62,361 nt of DNA from Marinobacterium ramblicola (GTDB taxonomy: Bacteria > Pseudomonadota > Gammaproteobacteria > Pseudomonadales > Balneatricaceae), in assembly GCF_019084545.1 (NCBI RefSeq), contig NZ_JAHREP010000018.1, positions 1-62,361 of the forward strand. Direction: 5' to 3'. Each line of letters begins with the position of its first letter. Within the stretch, counting starts at the first letter, position 1. The position numbers were made by a program, and so were the translations under genes. The notes below the pieces were generated by a model. That model was given only the letters and a program-made list of their open reading frames with translations, was not told where the DNA came from and made no database searches. Of this stretch, positions 36,172 through 44,472 are shown one piece after another.

Positions 36172-37056
36172 ATGGCGATGTCGATGACCAACAGCCCGAA
36201 AAGCGACAAGTTAACCGCGTATATCCAGCTGATGCGCGCCGACCGTCCTATCGGTACCTACCTGCTGCTCTGGCCCACGCTCTGGGCGCTGTGGATAGCG
36301 GCCGAAGGGGTGCCGCCGCTGCATCTGCTGCTGATCTTCACGCTCGGCGTGTTTCTGACCCGCTCCGCCGGCTGCGTGATCAACGACTACGCCGATCGCC
36401 ATCTGGATGGCCACGTCAAGCGCACCCGGGAGCGCCCGCTGCCCACCGGCCGCGTCACCGAACGCGAAGCGCTGCTGCTGTTCGCCGGCTTGATGCTGCT
36501 CGCCTTTGTCCTGGTGCTGTTCACCAACGGCATGACCATCCTGATGTCGTTCGGCGGACTGGCGCTGGCGTTCACCTATCCGTTTATGAAACGCCATACC
36601 CACCTGCCTCAGGTGGTGCTCGGCGCCGCGTTCGGTTGGGCGATCCCGATGGCCTTCACCGCCGTGCAGGAGCAGTTGCCGGTGCTGGCCTGGCTGATCT
36701 TCATGGCCAAGATGTTCTGGACCGTGGCCTACGACTCGATGTACGCCATGGTCGACCGTGACGACGATCTCAAGATCGGCATTAAATCTACGGCTGTACT
36801 GTTCGGCCACCACGACCGGCTGATCATCGCCCTGCTGCAGATCTGTGCCCTGCTGCTGCTGATCGCCGTCGGCCTGCTGGCCAATCTCGGACTCTACTTC
36901 CATCTCGGTCTGGCGGGCGCTGCAGTACTCTTCGTCTATCAGCAGTGGCTGATCCGTGAGCGTGAGCGGATGCCCTGCCTGAAAGCCTTCCTGAACAACC
37001 ACTGGGCAGAGCTACTGGTCCTGCTCGGCATCGTCGCCGACTACGCGCTGGGCTGA
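36172..37056 (+). CDS. ubiA: 4-Hydroxybenzoate octaprenyltransferase UbiA
   Basis: Integral membrane prenyltransferase that attaches the polyprenyl chain to 4-hydroxybenzoate. The 294-residue protein has eight to nine hydrophobic segments and both Asp-rich metal-binding motifs: [20 protein letters not shown] in the first cytoplasmic loop (about residues 72-91) and [16 protein letters not shown] in the second (about 185-200). Several in-frame ATG codons lie at the 5' end, so the start is uncertain by four codons. It follows ubiC and precedes phoB, the order also seen in Pseudomonas. Confidence 0.96.
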   Translation: MAMSMTNSPKSDKLTAYIQLMRADRPIGTYLLLWPTLWALWIAAEGVPPLHLLLIFTLGVFLTRSAGCVINDYADRHLDGHVKRTRERPLPTGRVTEREALLLFAGLMLLAFVLVLFTNGMTILMSFGGLALAFTYPFMKRHTHLPQVVLGAAFGWAIPMAFTAVQEQLPVLAWLIFMAKMFWTVAYDSMYAMVDRDDDLKIGIKSTAVLFGHHDRLIIALLQICALLLLIAVGLLANLGLYFHLGLAGAAVLFVYQQWLIRERERMPCLKAFLNNHWAELLVLLGIVADYALG

Positions 37057-37116
37057 TTCGGATCCGGAACGCAAATCCCGCGCCTAGAATGCGGTATTTG
37101 CCGCGCCGCGTCGCAG

Positions 37117-37150
37117 CTGTCATATTTATGTAACCTAAACGTCTTGTAAT
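37117..37150 (+). promoter_or_regulatory. Pho box and -10 element of phoB
   Basis: CTGTCAT-ATTT-ATGTAAC (37117-37134): the first repeat is a perfect Pho half-site. The -10 TGTAAT (37145-37150) lies exactly ten bases after the second. It implies positive autoregulation of phoBR under phosphate starvation. Confidence 0.82.
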
Positions 37151-37192
37151 AGTCGCGGTTGATAACAGCAAAGAAATCAGAGGCAGAGACAG

Positions 37193-37888
37193 ATGTCTGC
37201 ATCAAAACGCGTGTTGATCGTTGACGACGAAGCGCCGATCCGGGAGATGATTGCGGTGGCGCTTGAGATGGCCGGTTACGAGTGCATGGAAGCGGAGAAC
37301 GCCCAAGCGGCGCACGCACTGATCCTGGATCATAAACCGGACATGGTGCTGCTGGACTGGATGATGCCCGGCACCAGCGGTATCGAGTTTGCCCGTCGCC
37401 TGCGCAAGGATGAGGTCACCGCCGATGTACCGGTGATCATGCTCACCGCCAAGGCGGACGAGGACAACAAGATCAAGGGCCTGGAAGCGGGTGTCGACGA
37501 CTATATCATCAAGCCGTTCTCGCCGCGGGAGCTGGTAGCACGGCTGAAAGCGGTACTGCGCCGTGCCACGCCCAAGGGTGTCGAGGAGCCGGTCACCGTC
37601 GATGGCCTGACCCTGGATCCGGTCTCCCACCGCGTCACCGCCGATGGCCATCCGGTGGAGCTGGGGCCGACAGAATTTCGCCTGCTGCAGTTTTTCATGA
37701 CCCACCAGGATCGTGCATACTCTCGCAGCCAGCTGCTCGATATGGTGTGGGGCGGCAATGTCTACGTGGAGGAGCGTACCGTCGATGTCCATATCCGCCG
37801 CCTGCGCAAAGCGCTCGGTGAACGCCACGACTACCTGGTGCAAACCGTGCGTGGTACCGGCTATCGCTTTTCCTCCCAGGTCGCCTGA
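37193..37888 (+). CDS. phoB: Phosphate response regulator PhoB
   Basis: DNA-binding regulator that activates phosphate-starvation genes when phosphorylated by PhoR. The 231-residue protein has a receiver domain with acidic pocket DDE (about residues 10-12), phospho-acceptor Asp in LLDWMMPG (about residue 54) and Lys in IIKPF. A winged-helix OmpR/PhoB effector domain follows (about 130-229) with LGPTEFRLLQFF and RTVDVHIRRLRKAL. Three Pho boxes in this window are candidate targets, including its own promoter. Confidence 0.97.
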   Translation: MSASKRVLIVDDEAPIREMIAVALEMAGYECMEAENAQAAHALILDHKPDMVLLDWMMPGTSGIEFARRLRKDEVTADVPVIMLTAKADEDNKIKGLEAGVDDYIIKPFSPRELVARLKAVLRRATPKGVEEPVTVDGLTLDPVSHRVTADGHPVELGPTEFRLLQFFMTHQDRAYSRSQLLDMVWGGNVYVEERTVDVHIRRLRKALGERHDYLVQTVRGTGYRFSSQVA

Positions 37889-37920
37889 CCAACCGCTCGC
37901 GGCTACCGTAAAGAGATAGT

Positions 37921-39234
37921 ATGCGACGTTCGCGCTACTCCATGACCTACGCCCTGCTGGCTTATGCCGGCATCGGCCTGCTGCTCGGCTTGCTGTTTGC
38001 CTACCCGGGTTGGGGCGTGGCGGCCGGTATCGCTATCTGGGCCTACCAGCAGATCCGCCAGTACAACCTGTTGATGACCTGGTTGCAGCGCGAGGATCAG
38101 AGCGAGCCGCCGGAGAGCCAGGGCGCCTGGGGTGAGCTGCTGGACGAACTGGCGCGCCACCAGAAGCATGCCCAGACCCGCGAGCAGCAGCTAAAATCGA
38201 TCATCGCCCGCTTCCAGCAATCCACCGCCGCGCTGGACGACGCCATCATCATCGTCGATAGCCACAACAGCCTCGAGTGGTGGAACAGTACCGCCAACCA
38301 CCTGCTCGGCCTGCAGCCGGGCGATCGCGGCAAACCGCTGCTGAACCTGATCCGCGATCCCCGCTTCGTACGCTACTACCGCAAGAGCAACTACCAAGAG
38401 CCGCTGCAGCTGCTCTCACCGGTCAATCCCGACATCCACCTGCAGTACCAGATCAGCCGCTTCGGCGAGGACGACCGGGTGCTGGTCGCCCGCGACATCA
38501 CCCGTCTGGTCAAACTGGAGCAGACCCGCCAGGATTTCGTCGCCAACGCCTCCCACGAGCTGCGTACACCGCTGACCGTGATCCGTGGCTATCTGGAAAC
38601 CTTTCTCGACCAGGAGCTGCCGCGCTCGCTGCAGCGTGCACTGTCGCAGATGCAGCAGCAGGCCAAGCGGATGGAGAGCCTGGTGGCGGACCTGTTGCTG
38701 CTGTCCCGGCTGGAGTCGACCCAGCATATCAGCGATGAGCAACCGATCCGTATTCAAGCGCTGATCGCGCAGATCACCCAGGATGCCCGTGATCTGTCCG
38801 CCGATCGCGGCCACCAGTTTCACCTTGACGTCGATACGATGTACGACCTGGTGGGCCAGGAGCTGGAGCTGCAGAGCGCCTTCTCCAACCTGGTGTTCAA
38901 CGCGGTGCGGTACACACCAGGGTCCGGCGAGATCGAGATCAGCTGGAAAGTGGATGGCCGGGGCGGCCACTTCGCGGTGCGTGACAACGGTATCGGCATA
39001 GATCCGGCGCACATCCCGCGCCTGACCGAACGCTTCTACCGCGTCGACGAGAGCCGCTCATCCGCCAGCGGCGGTACCGGTCTCGGCCTGGCGATCGTCA
39101 AGCACGTGCTGATGCGCCACGGCGCCCAGCTCACCATCGAGAGTCGCAGCGGCAAGGGCAGCACCTTCAGCTGCCACTTCCCGCCGGATATGCTGCGCCG
39201 CCTGGAGCAGCAGGACTGCGCCGCCGAGGCCTAA
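37921..39234 (+). CDS. phoR: Phosphate sensor kinase PhoR
   Basis: Membrane histidine kinase that controls PhoB in response to Pst/PhoU status. The 437-residue protein has two short N-terminal membrane helices with almost no periplasmic loop, a PAS domain (about residues 95-190), a HisKA domain with phospho-acceptor His in NASHELRTPL (about residue 215), and an HATPase domain with N, G1 (VRDNGIGID) and G2 (GGTGLGLAIVKH) boxes. It begins 32 bases after phoB. Its stop overlaps the stop of the convergent cysZ by three bases. Confidence 0.97.
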   Translation: MRRSRYSMTYALLAYAGIGLLLGLLFAYPGWGVAAGIAIWAYQQIRQYNLLMTWLQREDQSEPPESQGAWGELLDELARHQKHAQTREQQLKSIIARFQQSTAALDDAIIIVDSHNSLEWWNSTANHLLGLQPGDRGKPLLNLIRDPRFVRYYRKSNYQEPLQLLSPVNPDIHLQYQISRFGEDDRVLVARDITRLVKLEQTRQDFVANASHELRTPLTVIRGYLETFLDQELPRSLQRALSQMQQQAKRMESLVADLLLLSRLESTQHISDEQPIRIQALIAQITQDARDLSADRGHQFHLDVDTMYDLVGQELELQSAFSNLVFNAVRYTPGSGEIEISWKVDGRGGHFAVRDNGIGIDPAHIPRLTERFYRVDESRSSASGGTGLGLAIVKHVLMRHGAQLTIESRSGKGSTFSCHFPPDMLRRLEQQDCAAEA

Positions 39235-40016
39235 CGGCGAACGACCCCAGCGGAATTGATCACGCGCTCGGTACCATTATCACCGGCGTACTCCTCGACC
39301 CAGTAGATCGTGGCACCGACCACGGCCGCCGGCATGATGATCAGATTGAACAGCGGCACCAGCATGCCGAACTGCACCAGCGAGCCAAACCCCACCGCGG
39401 TAAAGCGGTGCGACTTCAGCAGGCCCTTCATATCGGCAAAACTGACCTTGTTGTTGTCCATCGGATAGTCGCAGTATTGGATCGCCATCATCCAGGCGCC
39501 GAACAGGAACCAGATCACCGGCATCGCCAGGTTGACCAGCGGGATAAAACTCAGGATCAACAGAAACAGCACCCGCGGCAGATAGTAGAGCAGTTTCGCC
39601 ACTTCGCGATGCAGCGTCCGGGGAATCATCTTCACTACCTCGCCCCAGCCTTCGTTACCCAGAGGGTCGCCACGCAGCTGACGCTCCACTTTTTCCGCCA
39701 GGAAGCCATTGAACGGCGCGGCGATGAAGTTGGCGACGATGGAGAAACCGTAATAGACCACCACCAGCACCAGCAGCGCAAACAGCGGCCAGAGCAGGTA
39801 GCGCAGGAACTCCAACCACTGCCAGTCCGGCAGCCAGGCCTGCATCAGGTAGTCGATCCAGCTGCCGAACTGGCTCGCCAGCAGCCAGATCGCGCCACCA
39901 AACAGCAGGATATTGATCAGCAGCGGCACCAGGACAAAACTGCGGATGCCCGGCTGCGGCAACATCGCCAGTCCACGCAAAAAATAACCTGAGCCCCTGA
40001 CCGGGTTACCCTTCAT
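39231..40016 (-). CDS. cysZ: CysZ-family (EI24) membrane protein
   Basis: Likely sulfate permease of the CysZ family feeding cysteine synthesis, or a related EI24-domain membrane protein. The 261-residue sequence has four to five hydrophobic segments and the family stretches GLAMLPQPGIRSFVLVPLLIN (shown in part as GIRSFVLVPLLIN) and FIAAPFNGFLAEKVE. It also has KAIRF-like SFADMKGLLKSHRFTAVGFG near the C-terminus. It overlaps the end of phoR tail-to-tail and is followed upstream by a 75-residue membrane protein that may share its transcript. Confidence 0.85.
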   Translation of the reverse strand: MKGNPVRGSGYFLRGLAMLPQPGIRSFVLVPLLINILLFGGAIWLLASQFGSWIDYLMQAWLPDWQWLEFLRYLLWPLFALLVLVVVYYGFSIVANFIAAPFNGFLAEKVERQLRGDPLGNEGWGEVVKMIPRTLHREVAKLLYYLPRVLFLLILSFIPLVNLAMPVIWFLFGAWMMAIQYCDYPMDNNKVSFADMKGLLKSHRFTAVGFGSLVQFGMLVPLFNLIIMPAAVVGATIYWVEEYAGDNGTERVINSAGVVRR

Positions 40017-40025
40017 AACACCTCC

Positions 40026-40253
40026 CTATGCCATAAAATAGAAAACGAAGCGGATCACCACGGCGATCAGCATCAACGACAGCCCGATACGGTTGATTCT
40101 GAACTCCAGCGGTGTAAAGCTGATCAGCGGTTGCCAGAACCTCAGCACTGCTTGCCAGTCCTGGGTGCGTTTGACATAGAGTCCCAGTGAGGTCAGAAAT
40201 ACCAGCAACCCGCCCCAGAACAGAAATGGCTCGATAATGGCCAGATAGATCAT
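40026..40253 (-). CDS. Small two-helix membrane protein
   Basis: A 75-residue protein with hydrophobic helices at about residues 3-25 and 55-74, joined by a polar loop with two Arg and several Trp/Phe residues. It lies nine bases upstream of cysZ on the same strand, with an ATG start preceded by a purine-rich stretch, so co-expression is likely. I do not recognise the family; function unknown. The small size leaves some doubt whether it is translated, but the membrane-helix pattern and spacing favour a real gene. Confidence 0.6.
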   Translation of the reverse strand: MIYLAIIEPFLFWGGLLVFLTSLGLYVKRTQDWQAVLRFWQPLISFTPLEFRINRIGLSLMLIAVVIRFVFYFMA

Positions 40254-40334
40254 CGGAATCCTTCTCGCGATTTAGATAGACACCTGCCGGGCACACCCTC
40301 TGTACGCCCGGTAATTCAGTTGACGGAGAGTAAC

Positions 40335-41276
40335 ATGAAAGCGATTCGACTCCATGCCTTTGGCGGTCCGGAAAACCTCAGCCTCGATGAGGTCGACACT
40401 CCTGTACCGGCACCTGGCGAGGTGCTGATCCGCAACCGGGCCGCAGGCGTCAACCCGATCGATTGGAAGACCTGCTCCGGCGGCGGTGCCAGCGCCTTTA
40501 TCGGCGAGCTGCCCTACATTCCGGGCTGGGAGTGCGCCGGCACGGTGGAGGCGCTGGGTGAAGGCGTCAGCGAGTTCAGCGTCGGCGATGAGGTGTTCGG
40601 CTTTCTGCGCTTTCCCGAAGCGGCCGGCTGCTATGCCGAGTGTGTCTGTGCCCCGGTCAATCAGATCGCCAAGCGGCCCGATTCTCTTGACGTAAATGCG
40701 GCGGCGGGGCTGGGATTGGCCGGGCTGACCGCCTGGCAGGCACTGCACAGCAAGGCCGGTGTTCAGGCCGGACAGCGGGTGCTGGTACTGGCCGCGGCGG
40801 GCGGAGTAGGCCACTTGGCGGTACAGCTGGCGAAGGCGGCCGGTGCCTATGTGATCGGCACCGCCTCTGCCGCCAACCAGGCCTTTATCGCATCCTTGGG
40901 CTGTGACGAGTGTATCGACTACACCAACACCAATCTATCGGTCAGTCTGCGTGATGTGGATATCATTATCGATGGCGTGGGCGGTGCCACGGCGATAGAG
41001 GCGTTGGGTTGCCTTAAGCCCGGCGGCGTAATAGTGACCCTGCCCTCGGTCACGGCGGCTGAGGTCGCTGAGGCGGGCGAGCGGGGCGGTTATCGCGTCT
41101 TGGGTATACGGGTCGAACCCAACGGCATGGAGCTCGCCGAGCTCGCGTCCCTGTGCGCTGCCGGTCAATTGAAACTGAGCCTGGCTGACACGCTGCCCCT
41201 GGCCGAAGCCGGGCGGGCACACCAGCTCAGCGCCAGCGGCCATCAACGTGGCAAGTTGGTGCTGAGTATCGGCTAA
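40335..41276 (+). CDS. Zinc-independent MDR-family quinone oxidoreductase
   Basis: NAD(P)H-dependent oxidoreductase of the medium-chain dehydrogenase superfamily, quinone-reductase branch. The 313-residue protein (ATG 40335, GGAG seven bases upstream) has a GroES-like N-terminal half (GVNPIDWKTCSGGG, PYIPGWECAGTVEALG) and a Rossmann half with the nucleotide loop AAAGGVGHLAVQLAK (about residues 150-164). It lacks the catalytic and structural zinc Cys/His pattern of true alcohol dehydrogenases. Substrate unknown. It stands alone, between convergent and divergent minus-strand genes. Confidence 0.85.
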   Translation: MKAIRLHAFGGPENLSLDEVDTPVPAPGEVLIRNRAAGVNPIDWKTCSGGGASAFIGELPYIPGWECAGTVEALGEGVSEFSVGDEVFGFLRFPEAAGCYAECVCAPVNQIAKRPDSLDVNAAAGLGLAGLTAWQALHSKAGVQAGQRVLVLAAAGGVGHLAVQLAKAAGAYVIGTASAANQAFIASLGCDECIDYTNTNLSVSLRDVDIIIDGVGGATAIEALGCLKPGGVIVTLPSVTAAEVAEAGERGGYRVLGIRVEPNGMELAELASLCAAGQLKLSLADTLPLAEAGRAHQLSASGHQRGKLVLSIG

Positions 41277-41293
41277 GCGCTTTCGCTCAAGCC

Positions 41294-41761
41294 CTATTGC
41301 CCGGCAGACAGACTGCCGGGCGCAGCCGCCGCGTCGGAGGAGCAGAACAGCTGCTGCTGCCGCATCAACAGGCGGCAACCTTCACCGCGAATGTCCCGCC
41401 CCCAGCAGCTTTGCCGCGCCCAGTTCTTATCCTCTTCAGTGAGCTCCTCGTTGAACGCCGGCACCTCCTGGCAAAATGCGGGAGCAACGCTGGCGTTGTC
41501 GAGGCACGCCTTGAGAAACTGACCGTAGCGCACCGTGCATTCGAAGCCGGTGCACTGGGTGTCAAAGTCGGTCAGTGCCTTGTCCAGACAGGCCTGCTGA
41601 TCGTGATTGCGCCCATACTCGATACCGGCCGCGTGGAAACGCCGCACCTCTTCCGCCCGCTGCCGGTTGAAATCCTCGACAAACCGATCCCGGTTCAGCC
41701 ATAGATAACCACCACCCAACACAGCCAGCGCCAGCAAGGCCAACAGGACCTTTTTCAACAT
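41294..41761 (-). CDS. Cys-rich membrane-anchored or exported protein of unknown function
   Basis: A 155-residue protein with one N-terminal hydrophobic helix (residues 1-24) and a mature part with eight Cys residues spaced along about 100 positions. The pattern suggests several disulfide bonds made in the periplasm. No family recognised. Its last codons overlap a perfect 9-bp inverted repeat (41299-41307 / 41313-41321) that could serve as a transcript end. It is the last of three same-strand genes, yjaG - small membrane protein - this gene, tightly spaced and probably one operon. Confidence 0.65.
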   Translation of the reverse strand: MLKKVLLALLALAVLGGGYLWLNRDRFVEDFNRQRAEEVRRFHAAGIEYGRNHDQQACLDKALTDFDTQCTGFECTVRYGQFLKACLDNASVAPAFCQEVPAFNEELTEEDKNWARQSCWGRDIRGEGCRLLMRQQQLFCSSDAAAAPGSLSAGQ

Positions 41762-41779
41762 AGGGAAACTCCGAACAGA

Positions 41780-42049
41780 TCAGGTGCGGCCGCGGTAGAG
41801 TCCGGCCAGACAGAACAGCAGTCCCAATACGGACAGCAACATGCCGCCGTTGACCAGTACCGGATGACGCTGCATGAACGGAACGAACGGCAGCGCACCG
41901 GTCTCGGCGCTGTCGATGCAGAGGCGCTTGAGGTAGTTCCAGGCACCACCGGCATCAAGACAGGCGTCCACGTCCGCCTGCTCCATCATATAGCCCGCCA
42001 TCAGCCCCAGCGGCGGCAGAATCAGCAGTAACAGGCCCAGTCGCAGCAT
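41780..42049 (-). CDS. Small membrane protein with a two-cysteine periplasmic loop
   Basis: An 89-residue protein with hydrophobic helices at about residues 1-20 and 65-86. The loop between them holds two Cys residues (ACLDAGGAWNYLKRLC) that could form a disulfide if the loop faces the periplasm. Its start abuts the stop of yjaG, and the Cys-rich protein follows 18 bases later. The shared disulfide-type pattern suggests the two small proteins act together, an inference only. Confidence 0.62.
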   Translation of the reverse strand: MLRLGLLLLILPPLGLMAGYMMEQADVDACLDAGGAWNYLKRLCIDSAETGALPFVPFMQRHPVLVNGGMLLSVLGLLFCLAGLYRGRT

Positions 42050-42657
42050 CAGGTGTCGTCACCGCTGATACCGATATTGCTGACCCCTTCATTCTCGGCC
42101 AGCGTGCGCAGATCACGGATAAAGGCGGCGTCGGGCTTGGCCTGGGCATGCAGGCGCTCCAGCAGCTCCTCGCGGAAGGCATCCTCATCCAGCATCAGGT
42201 CGTGAGTATTGATAAAACGCACCAGCTCCTCGTCGGACATCTGGTCGTTGGCGGCGGTGACTTCGATGAAGTTGGCCACGCACTCATGGGACAGGTTGGC
42301 CACGCCTGCAGCCTCGGCAGCATCCCCCTCGAGCAGACAGGTCAGGGTCGAATACAGCGCCACGACCGCGTCGTAGGCCGGCATCGCCCCGTACATATCG
42401 AACTCATCCAGGTTCGGGATATTGGCCTCGACGTTATCCAGCTGCACCTCGGCGTTGATCTTGGCGCCGCTGCCGGCCAGCTGGTTCCAGACCCCATCGA
42501 GAATCCCACGCAGTTGCTGGTGGTCGCCAAAGCCGACCAACCGCGAGAACAACTGATAGTTGGGAAACATCCGTTCGCTCAGGGCGGCACTGAAAGCAAC
42601 CAGTTGCCAGCTTTGCAGGCCCTCCAGCTGTTTGTCCAACTGTATCAGTTCCGTCAT
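42049..42657 (-). CDS. yjaG: YjaG family (DUF416) protein
   Basis: A soluble 202-residue protein of DUF416, widespread in gammaproteobacteria and of unknown function. Family segments include LQSWQLVAFSAALSERMFPNY (shown in part as LVAFSAALSERMFPNY, about residues 19-34), a central Asn/Asp-rich strand pair, and the paired-helix region PAYDAVVALYSTL. It has no signal peptide. It is the first gene of the three-gene minus-strand unit, and its upstream 240-base gap separates it from the divergent LOG gene. Confidence 0.78.
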   Translation of the reverse strand: MTELIQLDKQLEGLQSWQLVAFSAALSERMFPNYQLFSRLVGFGDHQQLRGILDGVWNQLAGSGAKINAEVQLDNVEANIPNLDEFDMYGAMPAYDAVVALYSTLTCLLEGDAAEAAGVANLSHECVANFIEVTAANDQMSDEELVRFINTHDLMLDEDAFREELLERLHAQAKPDAAFIRDLRTLAENEGVSNIGISGDDT

Positions 42658-42897
42658 TCACTCTCTCCGCCGGATTCGTTACGTCTAGCTGGCTATTGTA
42701 CGTGCTGATTCGCTACAGCTGTAGGGGCAAGCATCCCGGACAGCCCAATCAGCTCAAAATATCGGTCATATGTTTCGGTTATCTTTACATCCCGTGCCTT
42801 GCAAGCCCTCAGCGGCGGCAGCAACGCGATGACATGATAGTATGGGCTAAGGCCGAAAATAGGGTCCCAACCCCAAGACCAATCCGACAGGTGAATA

Positions 42898-43479
42898 ATG
42901 GCTACTACCCTCTGTGTATTCTGTGGCTCCAGTGAGGGCACCCAACCCGCTTACCGCGACCAGGCCTATGCACTGGGCCAAGCACTGGTCGCCCAAAACA
43001 GCGCGTTGGTCTATGGCGGCGGCTCGATAGGGTTGATGGGCGCAGTTGCCGATGGCGTCATGGACAGTGGCGGCAAGGCTACCGGCGTTATCCCTGAAAG
43101 CCTGTTCAGGGCCGAGGTTGCCCACCAGGGTTTGACCTCACTGGAGGTGGTGCCCGACATGCATGCGCGCAAGGCCAGGATGGCGGAACTGGCCGATGCC
43201 TTTATCGCGCTGCCCGGCGGTATCGGCACCTTCGAGGAGCTGTTCGAGGTCTGGACCTGGGCGCAGCTTGACTACCACGACAAGCCGATCGGCCTGCTCA
43301 ACGTGGATGGCTTCTACGATCCGCTACTGAGATTTATCGAACACACCGCCGAGCAGGGCTTTATCCGCGCCCGCTGTCGCGAACTGCTCTGGGTCGAGTC
43401 GGATATCGCCGCGTTGCTGGAACGCATCAACGCGGGCATCGCCTTGGGCTCGGTCAAGTGGACGCCGGAAAAGATCTGA
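42898..43479 (+). CDS. LOG-family nucleotide phosphoribohydrolase
   Basis: Rossmann-fold protein of the LOG (TIGR00730) family; members cleave nucleoside 5'-monophosphates to base and ribose 5-phosphate, including cytokinin-type nucleotides. The 193-residue protein has the phosphate-binding loop YGGGSIGLMGAVAD (about residues 38-51), MHARKARMAELADAFIALP, and the signature PGGIGTFEELFEVWTW (about 100-115) with the catalytic Arg/Glu pair. ATG 42898 follows GTGAATA without a strong ribosome-binding site. True substrate here is unknown. Confidence 0.9.
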   Translation: MATTLCVFCGSSEGTQPAYRDQAYALGQALVAQNSALVYGGGSIGLMGAVADGVMDSGGKATGVIPESLFRAEVAHQGLTSLEVVPDMHARKARMAELADAFIALPGGIGTFEELFEVWTWAQLDYHDKPIGLLNVDGFYDPLLRFIEHTAEQGFIRARCRELLWVESDIAALLERINAGIALGSVKWTPEKI

Positions 43480-43554
43480 GCTTACGCTCCCCTGCTGGCA
43501 ATCAACGGCCGCATCTCGTAATCTGCCAAGCTGCATTAACAGATTGATTCTAAA

Positions 43555-44472
43555 ATGTCTCGGCCGCGCACACTTTTTCTGACTCAGGCTTTACCCAATC
43601 TGCTGCTGGCGCTCGGCGTCCTGCTGCTGCCTGCGTCGCTGAGCGCTCAACCGCTGGTGCTGGCCCAGGTCAGCGAACGGCCGAAGAAGGATTATGCCGA
43701 GCTACGCCCGATGGCCAGTTACGTCGCCGACCGGCTGGGCGAATTTGGCTTTGATGGTGTCGAGGTCAAGCTGTTCCGCAGCGCCGACGAACTGATCGAG
43801 GCGGTACGCGCCGGTGAGGTTCACTGGGTCACCGAAACCCCCTACACCACCGCGCGCCTGGTCCAGGAAACCGGCTCACAGGCACTGGTCAAAAAGTGGA
43901 AAAACGGCCAGCGCCAATATCAGACGCTGATCTACACCCGGGATGACTCGGGCATTCGCGAGCTGCATGACCTGGTCGGCCGGCGCTTCGCTTTCGAACA
44001 CCCCTACTCGTTCAGCAGCTACTACCTGCCCAAACGCATACTGGAGCGCGCGGGCCTGGCGTTAACTCCTCTCGAATCATCGGGCGATACTCCGCCCGAT
44101 GGAGGGGTGGGTTATCTGTTCAGCCGCAACGAGAAGAACAATGCCCTCTGGGTGGACAAGGCGATCGTCGCGGCCGGTGCACTGAATGACGGCGACTGGA
44201 ACAATCCGGACCGCGTACCGCCCTCGGTCCGCCAGCGCCTGCGGATCATCTACCGCTCGCCGTTTTATCCGCGGGCGTTTGAAACCGTCACGCCAGCCCT
44301 GTCTGCGGATGCGGCCCACCGCCTGAAGCAGTTGTTGCTCGATCTCGATCACGCCAGCCACGGCGCGCTGATGAGCCGCTACGAAAATACGGAAGCCTTC
44401 GCCCCCATCGAGCCGAGCGACCTTCAGCTTCTACATGACATGGTTGTCGATACAGGCGGAACCACCCGATGA
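43555..44472 (+). CDS. PhnD-like periplasmic substrate-binding protein
   Basis: Periplasmic binding protein of the phosphate/phosphonate (PhnD) class, 305 residues with a signal peptide ending near LSAQ (residue 31). The mature part shows the two-lobe pattern with ELIEAVRAGEVHWVTETPYT (about residues 82-101) and FEHPYSFSSYYLPKRILE in the hinge region. No transporter genes follow. The next gene, overlapping by four bases, encodes a membrane GGDEF-EAL protein. This arrangement suggests that the binding protein is a signal receptor for that enzyme rather than a transport component. Ligand unknown. Confidence 0.82.
   Translation: MSRPRTLFLTQALPNLLLALGVLLLPASLSAQPLVLAQVSERPKKDYAELRPMASYVADRLGEFGFDGVEVKLFRSADELIEAVRAGEVHWVTETPYTTARLVQETGSQALVKKWKNGQRQYQTLIYTRDDSGIRELHDLVGRRFAFEHPYSFSSYYLPKRILERAGLALTPLESSGDTPPDGGVGYLFSRNEKNNALWVDKAIVAAGALNDGDWNNPDRVPPSVRQRLRIIYRSPFYPRAFETVTPALSADAAHRLKQLLLDLDHASHGALMSRYENTEAFAPIEPSDLQLLHDMVVDTGGTTR

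Noticed and set aside
42693..42941. 82-codon minus-strand frame in the yjaG-LOG gap
   Set aside because: It overlaps the start of the LOG gene, has no ribosome-binding site or domain, and the gap is better seen as a divergent promoter region.
43555..44472. Phosphonate ABC transporter operon
   Set aside because: No permease or ATPase gene follows; the binding-protein gene overlaps a c-di-GMP enzyme gene instead.
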